DNA from: an uncultured Flavobacteriales bacterium
GTDB lineage: Bacteria > Bacteroidota > Bacteroidia > Flavobacteriales > Crocinitomicaceae
Assembly (NCBI GenBank): GCA_946479125.1
Contig: CAMLET010000001.1
Location: forward strand, 1-25,570
Length of the DNA stretch: 25,570 nt
Reading direction: 5' to 3'
The notes under the pieces were generated by a model. That model had not been told where the DNA came from, did not search any database, and worked only from the letters and a program-made list of their open reading frames with translations. Of the stretch, positions 15,693-23,601 are shown piece after piece (position 1 is the stretch's first letter; each line of letters starts with the position of its first letter). A program made the position numbers and the translations under genes.

Positions 15693-16687
15693 TTATTCAA
15701 CTGAAAATCCAAATACGTATCGACGCCTTCTTCAAAAGTATAGAGTGGTTTATACCCAAGGTTTGTTTCAATTGCTGAAATATTTGCCAATGAATCACGG
15801 ATATCACCACTGCGTTCAGGTCCATAAACCAAACTATGTTTCGGTTCGATATTCAGCTTTATTAATCCTTGATGCAATGCCTCAATAACATTATTCAGCG
15901 TACAACTTGCGCCACAGGCAACATTATACACTTTTCCAAAAGCTGATGAATTCTCATTCGTTAAAGACGCTAAATTTGCCAAAACAGCATTTCTTACGAA
16001 TGTAAAATCACGTGTTTGATTACCATCACCGTTCACCACAATTTCACCTCCTGAAAGCATTTTATCCAGGAATCGTGGAATAGCGGCTGCATAAACTCCT
16101 TCCGGATTTTGATAAGGCCCAAAAACGTTAAAATAACGCAAACCAATACATTCCATTCCGTGCAGGCGATGATAAACCTGTGCATACTCTTCATTCAACT
16201 GCTTTGTTACGGCATAAGGTGAAAGCATATTTCCTTCACCACCTTCTTGTTTTGGAGAATCTAATGAATCACCGTAAACAGAGGAAGAACTTGCATAAAC
16301 AAAACGTTTGATCCCGGCTTCCTTTGCTTCATGCAGCATTGTCAAAAATCCAGTTGCATTTACATGATGCGTATTTAACGGCAATGCAATAGAACGGGGA
16401 ACGGAACCAAGAGCCGCCTGATGTGAAATCAAATCCACATTTTTCAACAAATCTCTATAGTCCGAAGGATTGGTAATATCTCCTTTAACAAATGTATAAT
16501 TGGCGTGATCACTTAAGCGATCAACATTACTTTGTAGACCTGTGCTCAAATCATCAAGGACGGTTACAACAGCACCAATTTCCAATAAAGCTTCTGCCAG
16601 ATTAGAACCAATAAAACCAGCTCCACCAGTTACAAGAACCCGCTTTCCCGCCAGTGCGTTTACAAAAGAAGGAAAGGGCTTGTACAT
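15689..16687 (-). CDS. UDP-N-acetylglucosamine 4-epimerase-like NAD-dependent enzyme (WbpP/TviC group)
   Basis: A 332-residue extended short-chain dehydrogenase. The NAD motif is GGAGFIG (21-27), with VLDDLSTG (43-50), HQAALGSVPRSI (89-100), SSSSVYG (133-139), the catalytic Y158/K162 in PYAVTK, and RYFNVFGPYQNP (184-195). The ALGSVPRSI segment is characteristic of the WbpP/TviC/Gne group that interconverts UDP-GlcNAc and UDP-GalNAc, or the uronic forms. Such an enzyme would supply a GalNAc-type residue for the glycan exported by the following genes. The start codon overlaps the rny stop by one base (TAATG), and its own stop overlaps the next start (ATGA). Exact substrate is unresolved. Confidence 0.85.
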   Translation of the reverse strand: MYKPFPSFVNALAGKRVLVTGGAGFIGSNLAEALLEIGAVVTVLDDLSTGLQSNVDRLSDHANYTFVKGDITNPSDYRDLLKNVDLISHQAALGSVPRSIALPLNTHHVNATGFLTMLHEAKEAGIKRFVYASSSSVYGDSLDSPKQEGGEGNMLSPYAVTKQLNEEYAQVYHRLHGMECIGLRYFNVFGPYQNPEGVYAAAIPRFLDKMLSGGEIVVNGDGNQTRDFTFVRNAVLANLASLTNENSSAFGKVYNVACGASCTLNNVIEALHQGLIKLNIEPKHSLVYGPERSGDIRDSLANISAIETNLGYKPLYTFEEGVDTYLDFQLNK

Positions 16688-18222
16688 TATTTTGCGTAGT
16701 TTACAGAACGACGTTCACGAATAACTGTCACCTTTACTTGTCCAGGATAAGTCATTTCTGTTTGAATTTTCTGAGAAATAGCGAACGATAATTCATCTGC
16801 ACGGATATCCGTCACTTTTTCACTTTCAACCAAAACGCGTAGTTCACGACCAGCTTGAATGGCGTATGCCGAATTCACTCCGTCGTAAGACAATGCTAAG
16901 TTCTCAAGATCTTTGATACGTTTGATGTATGACTCAACTACCTCGCGACGTGCTCCTGGTCGTGCTCCTGAAATGGAGTCACAAATTTGAACGATCGGAG
17001 AGATCAATGATGTCATTTCAATTTCATCGTGGTGAGCTCCAATTGCATTTAGAACTTCTGGTTTTTCACCAAATTTCTCAGCAATTTTCATCCCTAGAAT
17101 CGCGTGAGGCAATTCTGGTTCTTCGTCTGGAACTTTACCAATATCATGAAGTAAACCAGCACGCTTAGCCACTTTCACGTTCAAGCCAAGCTCTGCAGCC
17201 ATAATAGCACAAAGATTTGCTACCTCGCGGCTGTGTTGCAATAAGTTTTGTCCGTAAGACGAACGGTATTTCATTCGACCTACCATACGGATCAACTCCG
17301 GATGTAAACCATGAATTCCTAAATCAATACAAGTTCTGCGACCAGTTTCAGCGATTTCTTCTTCTAAAGAACGTTTTGTTTTCGCAACAACTTCTTCAAT
17401 ACGAGCCGGGTGAATACGTCCATCAGAAACCAATTGGTGCAATGCTAAACGTGCGATCTCTCTTCTTACAGGATCGAAACAAGAAAGGATAATTGCCTCA
17501 GGTGTATCATCAACAATAATCTCCACTCCTGTAGCAGCTTCTAAAGCACGAATGTTTCGACCTTCACGACCAATAATTCTACCTTTCACTTCATCAGAAT
17601 CAATATTGAAAACAGAAACAGCATTTTCAACTGCTTGTTCAGAAGCCACACGTTGAATAGTTTGAATCACGATACGTTTCGCTTCGCGATTGGCATTCAA
17701 TTTTGCTTCTTCAGTAATCTCCTTGATGTGCACCATTGCTGATGTCCTAGCTTCATCTTTCAATGATTCCATCAACATGTTCTTTGCTTCCTCAACCGAC
17801 ATACCAGTGATCTTGGTTAATTCAGCAACACGTTTCTGGTGCATTTTCTCCAACTCCTGATAACGCGCTTCATTGGCAGCAAGTTTAGAATCCAATTCTG
17901 ACTTCAATCGATCTGAATCTTTCTCTTTACGCGAAAGCTCTTCGATTTTTTGATTCATTGTTTTCTCTTTACCTCTAACCTTATCCTCGTTAGATTGAAC
18001 TCTACGCTCACGCTCTTTAACAGCATCTTCATGCTCTTCCTTCAATTTCAGGAAACGCTCTTTTGCTTCAAGAATTTTATTCTTTTTAAGCGTTTCAGCG
18101 TCTTTCTCAGCGTCTTTTATGACTTGTTCTCTTCGTTTCTTAAGGGCAACAGACTGAAGAAGAAAAACTCCTCCACCTCCTACTGCCAAACCGATTATTG
18201 CGGCAATAATTCCAAATTCCAT
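16687..18222 (-). CDS. rny: Ribonuclease Y
   Basis: A 511-residue membrane-anchored endoribonuclease that starts mRNA decay. The order is standard: an N-terminal transmembrane helix (about 3-25), a long charged coiled coil (30-175), a KH domain with [15 protein letters not shown] (214-228), then an HD domain with H330, the LLHDIGK motif (H359/D360), HHDE (397-400) and D415 as metal ligands. Length is normal. It lies 57 nt after zapA, an arrangement often seen in Bacteroidota. Unusually, its stop shares a base with the start of a surface-polysaccharide epimerase gene, so it heads a coupled run of glycan genes. Confidence 0.97.
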   Translation of the reverse strand: MEFGIIAAIIGLAVGGGGVFLLQSVALKKRREQVIKDAEKDAETLKKNKILEAKERFLKLKEEHEDAVKERERRVQSNEDKVRGKEKTMNQKIEELSRKEKDSDRLKSELDSKLAANEARYQELEKMHQKRVAELTKITGMSVEEAKNMLMESLKDEARTSAMVHIKEITEEAKLNANREAKRIVIQTIQRVASEQAVENAVSVFNIDSDEVKGRIIGREGRNIRALEAATGVEIIVDDTPEAIILSCFDPVRREIARLALHQLVSDGRIHPARIEEVVAKTKRSLEEEIAETGRRTCIDLGIHGLHPELIRMVGRMKYRSSYGQNLLQHSREVANLCAIMAAELGLNVKVAKRAGLLHDIGKVPDEEPELPHAILGMKIAEKFGEKPEVLNAIGAHHDEIEMTSLISPIVQICDSISGARPGARREVVESYIKRIKDLENLALSYDGVNSAYAIQAGRELRVLVESEKVTDIRADELSFAISQKIQTEMTYPGQVKVTVIRERRSVNYAK

Positions 18223-18279
18223 AACATATATATTTACGTGCTTTTGGACAAAGACAAGACAAAAATGAAAGAAAATCGA

Positions 18280-18579
18280 TTAACCTAGAGCATCCAATTC
18301 GTCAGCCAGCTTTTTCAAAGCCTGAGCTGTTTCAGTAAAATCTACTGTAGTGGTCGCAGTACTAGCTGGGGCAGCATTTTTACCACCTTTTGTTGACAAC
18401 TGAAGAGCTGTCATTGCCAATAAGTCCTGCATATCGCGAACGGCAAAGTTATCCTGCAATTGTTTTATTGCACGATTAATGTCATCTGCTGCTGCCTGAA
18501 CACGCGGAACTTCCGCTTCTGCAACGGTCAAAGGGTACGTCCTTCCGGCTACAACCACTTTTAATGACACCTTACTCAT
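18280..18579 (-). CDS. zapA: Cell division protein ZapA
   Basis: A 99-residue protein that cross-links FtsZ filaments at the Z-ring in other bacteria. SLKVVVAGRTYPLTVAEAE (5-23) matches the N-terminal strand pair of ZapA, with AADDINRAIKQLQ in the first helix, and the C-terminal region (about 78-99) is a coiled-coil helix. The middle (65-77) is alanine/threonine rich and probably flexible. It overlaps the upstream coiled-coil gene by 8 nt and precedes rny. Confidence 0.88.
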   Translation of the reverse strand: MSKVSLKVVVAGRTYPLTVAEAEVPRVQAAADDINRAIKQLQDNFAVRDMQDLLAMTALQLSTKGGKNAAPASTATTTVDFTETAQALKKLADELDALG

Positions 18580-18874
18580 TCGCTATCTTTAATTGTTGAA
18601 TGCAAAAATCAATTTCTTTCACCAGCGCATCAACGTCTAAATCATCATTAAACATTGGCTCCTGATCTTGCCTTTCGGACAACTTAGAAGTTAGATCCTC
18701 ATACTCAACCTGCATTCTTTGCAATTCCTGAGTTTGATTCTCAACTACTTCATTGAGACGTGAAACTTCAGTCAATAAAGATCCTGAGCGTTCTCTCTCT
18801 GTCACCAACAAAGTATGTAAGTGCTGAGCCTTCGCCTGAATACGATCAATATATTCCTTAAGTTCAGAGGTCAT
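18572..18874 (-). CDS. Small coiled-coil protein upstream of zapA (ZapB-like, unassigned)
   Basis: A 100-residue, mostly helical protein. Residues 1-70 form a heptad-rich coiled coil, followed by an acidic linker and a conserved-looking tail, DVDALVKEIDFCIQQLKIAN. It has no signal peptide or membrane helix. The 8-nt overlap with zapA and coiled-coil character suggest a divisome partner comparable to ZapB, but true homology is not shown by sequence. Its start has a good promoter 17 nt upstream. Confidence 0.75.
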   Translation of the reverse strand: MTSELKEYIDRIQAKAQHLHTLLVTERERSGSLLTEVSRLNEVVENQTQELQRMQVEYEDLTSKLSERQDQEPMFNDDLDVDALVKEIDFCIQQLKIANE

Positions 18875-18890
18875 CCAAATAGCTTTTGTA

Positions 18891-18920
18891 CAAAATTAGT
18901 CGCTTCCTCCAATTAAACAA
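18891..18920 (-). promoter_or_regulatory. Promoter for the zapB-like/zapA/rny run
   Basis: On the minus strand TTG (18920-18918) is separated by 19 nt from TAATTTTG (18898-18891), a match to the Bacteroidota -33/-7 consensus TTG-N19-TAnnTTTG. The -7 box ends 16 nt before the ATG of the coiled-coil gene, which gives a short leader. This is the best promoter found in the window. Confidence 0.6.
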
Positions 18921-18987
18921 GTAATTCAACTTGAATATAAGATTCAGCTTAAAATCAATAGATAAACTTAATGTAAAAGTACCTTAG

Positions 18988-19392
18988 TTATCTTTTGAGT
19001 GTCAAGTTACTACTAGAGTTACTGTCGTTTCTCTTTAATGTAATGACATCCTTTTTTATTTGGGTTACCTGCCAATCATCTGCAAGGTATTCTAAACCAC
19101 CAACTGGCGGAAAGCTTAAATACAAAATACAAGGATTTCTATTCAGACCTGTTTCCCAACTTCCGTTTTCCGAAAATCCGGAGCCAAATACTCTAATTCC
19201 TCCTTCTTCATCAAATCCAAAAGAATAAGTGCTGTAATCTTCTGTAACAGAAACACCTTCAATTGTAAACGAAGTTATTTTCCATGACCCTTCAGGTAAT
19301 ACATGCTTAACACGGCGTGGAGTTGTATGCTTTGAACAAGCGCTTGCCAAAAGGAAGAGCACTGATAAAGAAGCAAAAATCCAGTTTTTCAT
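18988..19392 (-). CDS. Small lipoprotein of unknown function, possibly lipocalin-like
   Basis: A 134-residue predicted lipoprotein. Residues 1-18 are a signal peptide ending in the lipobox LASAC with C19 as the lipidated cysteine, so it should be anchored to a membrane outside the cytoplasm. The mature part begins with GSWKITSFTIEG (35-46) and shows alternating beta strands with SENGSWETG (74-82), resembling the small lipocalin-like proteins common in Bacteroidota. No catalytic residues are recognised. It lies between the DUF3467 gene and the zap run on the same strand, with gaps of 95 and 113 nt. Confidence 0.75.
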   Translation of the reverse strand: MKNWIFASLSVLFLLASACSKHTTPRRVKHVLPEGSWKITSFTIEGVSVTEDYSTYSFGFDEEGGIRVFGSGFSENGSWETGLNRNPCILYLSFPPVGGLEYLADDWQVTQIKKDVITLKRNDSNSSSNLTLKR

Positions 19393-19412
19393 AGTTCTAG
19401 TTTTAATATTTG

Positions 19413-19428
19413 TAATACGTAAGTATTA
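19413..19428. repeat. Short perfect palindrome upstream of the lipoprotein gene
   Basis: TAATAC and GTATTA flank a four-base GTAA loop, 20 to 36 nt before the lipoprotein ATG. It could be an operator or a small hairpin; no consensus partner is visible. Confidence 0.35.
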
Positions 19429-19487
19429 AACAACAGTTTCAGTTCATTTTTAGTTAAACGCGAAAAGTGTTGGAAAATTACAGTTTT

Positions 19488-19796
19488 TTACGCTTGAGTT
19501 GCAGGTCCACCAAAATTCATTGGAGGAAATGATGGTGCATCGTTATCAGTGATCACCCCATTTTGCTGCTCATACTTCTGCACATTTTCAATAAGTGCAT
19601 GCATTAAACGCTTTGCACTTTGAGGGGACATAATTACACGAGATCTTACTTTCGCTTTGGGCATTCCTGGCATCATTTGAATAAAATCCGTAACAAATTC
19701 AGCTTGAGAATGCGTTATGATGGCAAGGTTTGAATAAACGCCTTCTGCTAATTCTTCAGAAAGCTCTATATTTATTTGGTTTTCATTTTTTTCCAT
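19488..19796 (-). CDS. DUF3467 family protein
   Basis: A 102-residue protein matching the small DUF3467 family: INIELSEELAEGVYSNLAIITHSQAEFVTDFIQ (first residues from 8) and then SRVIMSPQSAKRLMHALIENVQKYE. Function is unknown. The ATG at 19796 is preferred over an in-frame ATG at 19844 because homologues begin at about MEKNENQINIE and the extra residues are not family-like. Members often sit directly downstream of rpoC in Bacteroidota; here about 3.8 kb separate them, with genes on both strands between. TATCTTCG (19809-19802) is a one-mismatch -7 box that would give an almost leaderless mRNA. Confidence 0.82.
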   Translation of the reverse strand: MEKNENQINIELSEELAEGVYSNLAIITHSQAEFVTDFIQMMPGMPKAKVRSRVIMSPQSAKRLMHALIENVQKYEQQNGVITDNDAPSFPPMNFGGPATQA

Positions 19797-19984
19797 AGAT
19801 GCGAAGATAATTTTTTTTAGTTCAGGTTCATATTTTAAACGCAATTAGTAGCACTTGGTTTTCCGTAAAACCATTTCAACAATCACAAATTTAAGAGTTT
19901 AACAAAATACTTTACTCGAGTTTCAACTTTCACGGTTCTTATTTTTTACTTATCTTCCCTCACTCAAAGATCCAGTTATCTAGC

Positions 19985-21757
19985 ATGTTAAATAATTGTC
20001 GAGCTACTATTCTTCTCTTATTCACGTTGGTTATACTAACGTCAACGAACGCTTTTTCACAAACTGGTAAAAAACAATACCAAAATGCTGTTCGTCTTCA
20101 GCGTGTGAATACTGATTCGGCTCTAATGTTTATAGATTCCGCTTACAACATTGTTCAGCACTCAAAGAACCTTCAATGGAAGGCACAGGTAACGCTTGCT
20201 AAAGCACGGATTCACTTATTTAGGGGAGAACTTGATCTTGCACTTGAACAAGGGTTGCAGGCTCATAAACACTATTTCCGATTAAAGGATGATGCAGGAA
20301 TAACGCAGGCAAATCTGCTTTTGAGTCAGGCATACAGTGTTACCAAAGAATTCAAAAAATCAGAAAACTGTATTCAGCAGGTTGAACTTTATGCGAACAG
20401 TCACCATAACAAGCATCTCAAAATTGAGGTTATCAATGGTCGTGGAAACAATTGTTTTCAATCGGGAGAAAATGAAAAAGCACTTCAATTTTATCGCGAG
20501 GCAGAAGACAAAGTAAAAACGGTCAATGACCCTTATCTGGAAGCAAAGATTCAAAACAACATTGCGAATATTTTGGTAAATACTGGTAAAACTAAAGAAG
20601 CTTTATCCATTTACAAACGCGCGCTGAATCAATATAGAAAGCTAAATCATCCTTTAGACGAATTACTGGTTTTATACAATATTGGTCGACAATTCCGAGC
20701 TGCAAACATGCTTGATTCATCGTTGTATTACTGTAATTTATGTTTAGATCTTGGTCAAAAAGTACATAGTTTAGAAGATATTACTTACGCCTATTCTGCA
20801 TTTGAGGTGACTTATACATTAAAGGGAGATTACAAAACAGCGTTGAAGTACAATGAATTGTTTCACGTTTCTAAAGACAGTTTGGATACTTATGCCAACA
20901 ACGCCTTAATCACGCGACTGGAAACGGATTACGAGTTGCGAATCAATAATGAGATCATTGACGAACAGAAACGAAGGCTGCAACGAAGCAAACGAAAAGC
21001 CACCGTTATGTTCATTGCTCTTTCCGTGACTCTGATTTTGATCGTCCTTGGAATCTTCTATTACAGGAAATCGAGAAAGCTGAATAAAGCCCTGAAGAAA
21101 TCGAACTCTGAAATTCTGGAACAAAACAAAACCATTGATAAGGCACTTTACGAAAAAGAAATTCTTTTAAAAGAGGTTCATCATCGCGTGAAAAACAGCT
21201 TACAGATCATTTCAAGTTTATTGAATCTTCAGGAATCCCAATTAACCGATGAAACTGCCATTGAAGCGTTAAGGAATAGCAAAACACGTATTCAAACCAT
21301 TGCTTTGATGCATCAGAGTTTGTATCAAAAGGATGCTGATCTTGGAAAAGTTGATAGCGCAAAATACCTGCAGAACATTTTAAACTTACAGTTAGAAGCA
21401 TTAGGAAACAGAACAATAAAGATTGAAACCCAAACCAGTTTTGTTCCTCAGCAACTGAGTATTGATCAGGCGGTTCCTTTGGGATTAATCGCATCAGAAA
21501 TCATTAACAACGCGTTAAAACATGCTTATTGGAATACCGAAAATCCAAAGCTGAGTCTTCTCACTAAAGTGGAAAACGATAAAATGGAAATGCATATTTC
21601 TGACAACGGAAAAGGATTTGAAAGTGACGATTTCCGTAACCACTCTTCGCTAGGATTGGAAATTGTGGAAGCATTAAGTGATCAACTTCACAGCGAGATG
21701 AAATGTGTTTCCAATACTGCCGGCACTTCTTTCACATTTTTATTTTCAATTGAATAA
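19985..21757 (+). CDS. TPR-containing sensor histidine kinase (HisKA_2 type)
   Basis: A 590-residue membrane kinase. A signal peptide covers about 1-25, followed by a periplasmic array of TPR-like helices (about 65-300, with repeats such as GENEKALQFYREAED and GKTKEALSIYKRALN), a transmembrane helix (340-360), a coiled-coil linker, and a HisKA_2 dimerisation domain with LLKEVHHRVKNSLQIISSLL (395-414), the phospho-acceptor being H399 or H400. An HATPase domain follows, with the N box SEIINNALKHA (504-514), DNGKGF (540-545) and a GTSF-type ending (about 580-583). No response regulator is adjacent, so it is an orphan kinase whose partner lies elsewhere. It stands alone on the plus strand, divergent from the DUF3467 gene. 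Confidence 0.9.
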   Translation: MLNNCRATILLLFTLVILTSTNAFSQTGKKQYQNAVRLQRVNTDSALMFIDSAYNIVQHSKNLQWKAQVTLAKARIHLFRGELDLALEQGLQAHKHYFRLKDDAGITQANLLLSQAYSVTKEFKKSENCIQQVELYANSHHNKHLKIEVINGRGNNCFQSGENEKALQFYREAEDKVKTVNDPYLEAKIQNNIANILVNTGKTKEALSIYKRALNQYRKLNHPLDELLVLYNIGRQFRAANMLDSSLYYCNLCLDLGQKVHSLEDITYAYSAFEVTYTLKGDYKTALKYNELFHVSKDSLDTYANNALITRLETDYELRINNEIIDEQKRRLQRSKRKATVMFIALSVTLILIVLGIFYYRKSRKLNKALKKSNSEILEQNKTIDKALYEKEILLKEVHHRVKNSLQIISSLLNLQESQLTDETAIEALRNSKTRIQTIALMHQSLYQKDADLGKVDSAKYLQNILNLQLEALGNRTIKIETQTSFVPQQLSIDQAVPLGLIASEIINNALKHAYWNTENPKLSLLTKVENDKMEMHISDNGKGFESDDFRNHSSLGLEIVEALSDQLHSEMKCVSNTAGTSFTFLFSIE

Positions 21758-21777
21758 GCTGCTTCTCAGAAATCATC

Positions 21778-21785
21778 TATTTTTG
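21778..21785 (+). promoter_or_regulatory. Candidate -7 box, possibly giving a leaderless EamA transcript
   Basis: TATTTTTG matches TAnnTTTG exactly and ends 5 nt before the ATG at 21791. Transcription would then begin close to the start codon. No convincing -33 box is seen. Confidence 0.35.
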
Positions 21786-21790
21786 TGGTG

Positions 21791-22699
21791 ATGGAAGACA
21801 AAAAAGCCCTTCGAAGACTAACCCTGCTATTAATCATTTCTATGGTGCTTTGGGGATTGAGCTGGCCATCGAACAAAACATTGAAAACGTTCAGCGATCC
21901 ATTCACTCTTGGGTTTATTCGCTACATCCTTGTTATTATCAGTTTGATTCCGCTGCTTTTATGCATGAAGGTAAAATTCAGAATCAGTCGATTAGGAGTT
22001 CTTTTTGTGATCATTTCCGGTTTATTGATGTCGGTTTACAACTACACTTTCCTGCAAGGTTTAGAAAAAGGAAGTTCGGGAGCTGGTGGAATTTTGGTTA
22101 CCACATTGAACCCGATAATGGCTTATTCACTTGGAATATTACTTGCCTGGAGAAAACCCACAACAAACGAATCAATAGGAATCATTTTTGGAGCAATAGC
22201 CGGAGTTGTTTTACTTCAGCTTTGGAATAATCTGAACATTCTTTCTGACATCGGAAATGCATTGTTCTTAGCAAGTGCCCTGCTTTGGTCGATAATGAGC
22301 AAATTTTCTTCACGCTCGAAAGAATTTGGGAATCCTCTGGCTTTTACGTGGTGGATGTATGTGGTGACTTTACTTGCAATTACTCCATTTGTTGATTTTG
22401 GCTCAGTAAACAAATTGGTATTCCACACATCGGATTTCAGATTTTGGGGGAATTTACTTTTCGGAAGTGTGATTGTAACCAGTTTTGCAACCACCATGTA
22501 TTTCTACGCCACATCACAAATTGGTGCGGAACGCGCAAGCAGTTTTATTTTCACCGTTCCACTTTGTGCCGGATTATCAGCCTATTTTATTCTTGGTGAA
22601 GAATTGAAATGGTACACGATTGTTGGTGGTTGTTTGGGAATTGCGGCAGTTTATGTTTTGAATAGGAAGCCTAAAAAAGATTTAAATCATGGCAACTAA
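21791..22699 (+). CDS. EamA/DMT-family transporter
   Basis: A 302-residue integral membrane protein with about ten hydrophobic segments arranged as two EamA repeats: SMVLWGLSWPSNKTLKTFSDPFTLGFIRY (first half, from about 17) and the second half around LFLASALLWSIMSKFSSR. The late SFIFTVPLCAGLSAYFILGEEL is the conserved second-repeat segment. Members export or import small metabolites such as amino acids; the substrate is not predictable. ATG at 21791 is preferred over two in-frame GTG codons just upstream, which overlap the likely -7 box. It overlaps the next gene by 11 nt. Confidence 0.87.
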   Translation: MEDKKALRRLTLLLIISMVLWGLSWPSNKTLKTFSDPFTLGFIRYILVIISLIPLLLCMKVKFRISRLGVLFVIISGLLMSVYNYTFLQGLEKGSSGAGGILVTTLNPIMAYSLGILLAWRKPTTNESIGIIFGAIAGVVLLQLWNNLNILSDIGNALFLASALLWSIMSKFSSRSKEFGNPLAFTWWMYVVTLLAITPFVDFGSVNKLVFHTSDFRFWGNLLFGSVIVTSFATTMYFYATSQIGAERASSFIFTVPLCAGLSAYFILGEELKWYTIVGGCLGIAAVYVLNRKPKKDLNHGN

Positions 22700-23192
22700 A
22701 CTCTTACGATGGATACTTATTGTTTTCGGGGTTCTTTGCATTTTACTTCTGATTGGTTATGCCATAGCTATAAAAAGCCTTCCAAATCACAATGAGCAAC
22801 GGGCCGCCTTGGAGGAAATTGAAAGTTGTTATGATGAACAGATTATTTCAAATACGAGTATTCAACAAGAATTTACTGACAGTTTAATTCAGACACAATT
22901 CGACGATTGCATCATAGGACAAAGATTAGATAAATCGCTATGCAAAGCGTATAATGATCTTTATTATTTTGAAATCTTTATTTCCAGAAAAAAGGACCTT
23001 CCCAAACTTTCATGGGAGGAGTCAAAAAAGGTAAAACGACAGATTGCTAAAAAGGCGTATTATAGTTGTATTACTAAAAGTAACCGCCGTAAGTTGTACT
23101 GGATAACGGTAAGTGATAGAAAAAACACTGAAACATTCCTTTTTACAGACGAAAAAAGAATTGAAACATTGGAAGAACTTGGGATTAGATAA
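22689..23192 (+). CDS. Small membrane-anchored protein of unknown function
   Basis: A 167-residue protein with one N-terminal hydrophobic helix (about 6-28: WILIVFGVLCILLLIGYAIAI), then a charged domain. Four cysteines (in ESCYDE, DDCIIG, KSLCKAY and YYSCITK) could form disulfides if the domain is periplasmic. No family was recognised. The start overlaps the EamA gene by 11 nt, so the two are probably co-expressed. Confidence 0.6.
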   Translation: MATKLLRWILIVFGVLCILLLIGYAIAIKSLPNHNEQRAALEEIESCYDEQIISNTSIQQEFTDSLIQTQFDDCIIGQRLDKSLCKAYNDLYYFEIFISRKKDLPKLSWEESKKVKRQIAKKAYYSCITKSNRRKLYWITVSDRKNTETFLFTDEKRIETLEELGIR

Positions 23193-23202
23193 GTATAAAG
23201 TT

Positions 23203-23545
23203 TCACGAAATATGATTGTGTAAAATCATACCTATCAATTCATTATTCCTAAAATACATTGTAACCTGATAACCAAAGCTGTCTTTTACCAGTGGCTTCC
23301 CCTCAAGATCAATTTTTCCATCATAAGTTTGGTCACCAACAAAATTCCATTCCAACTTATCAATTCCATCTAATCGATTAGTGACTGTTGGAATTCCGTA
23401 AATCTTCTGTGCTTTTCCTTTTTCATCTCCTAATTGCATCCCTTTATTGGAAACAAAATACTTGGAATCAATTAGCTTTGCATGGGTCAAAAAGCCTGAA
23501 AAGTCTATTTCCTTTTGTTTGTTTGAAGCCAAGCTTCCATTCAAC
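23203..23545 (-). pseudogene. 5'-truncated gene remnant downstream of rpoC
   Basis: About 113 residues in an open frame that continues upstream into the rpoC terminator with no credible start codon; the only candidates are TTG codons in the hairpin or its T-tract, and the first ATG is at NKGMQLGDEK well inside. The sequence reads like the C-terminal end of a longer hypothetical protein: SKYFVSNKGMQLGDEKGKAQ (about residues 26-45), IYGIPTVTN, LEWNFVGDQTYDGKIDLEGK, then SFGYQVTMYFRNNELIGMIL and a short tail. The block up to the stop is intact. I infer loss of the 5' part through a deletion or insertion near the rpoC end. Alternatively it is a short gene using a TTG start. Confidence 0.45.
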
Positions 23546-23576
23546 AAAAAATCCCCGCCTGTTGCCAAGCGGGGAT
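23541..23576 (-). terminator. Intrinsic terminator of rpoC
   Basis: On the minus strand ATCCCCGC, a 10-nt loop and GCGGGGAT form a perfect 8-bp stem followed by six T residues. It starts 26 nt after the rpoC stop at 23602, a classical rho-independent terminator. Confidence 0.9.
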
Positions 23577-23601
23577 CTGTATTTTAAAACGTTATTTCTA
23601 C

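Noticed and set aside
18223..18279. Space between zapA and rny considered for a 6S RNA gene
   Set aside because: Only 57 nt are free, too short for 6S RNA, and no matching hairpin is seen.
21785..21790. GTG codons as the EamA start
   Set aside because: They overlap or abut the likely -7 box and the ATG at 21791 gives a normal N-terminus.
23211..23230. TATGATT/AATCATA hairpin between the small membrane protein and the gene remnant, considered as a terminator
   Set aside because: The stem is short and AT-only, it lies inside the remnant's coding end, and no T-tract follows on the plus strand.
23203..23568. A complete gene starting with TTG at 23568
   Set aside because: That TTG lies in the loop of the rpoC terminator hairpin, so a functional start there is unlikely.
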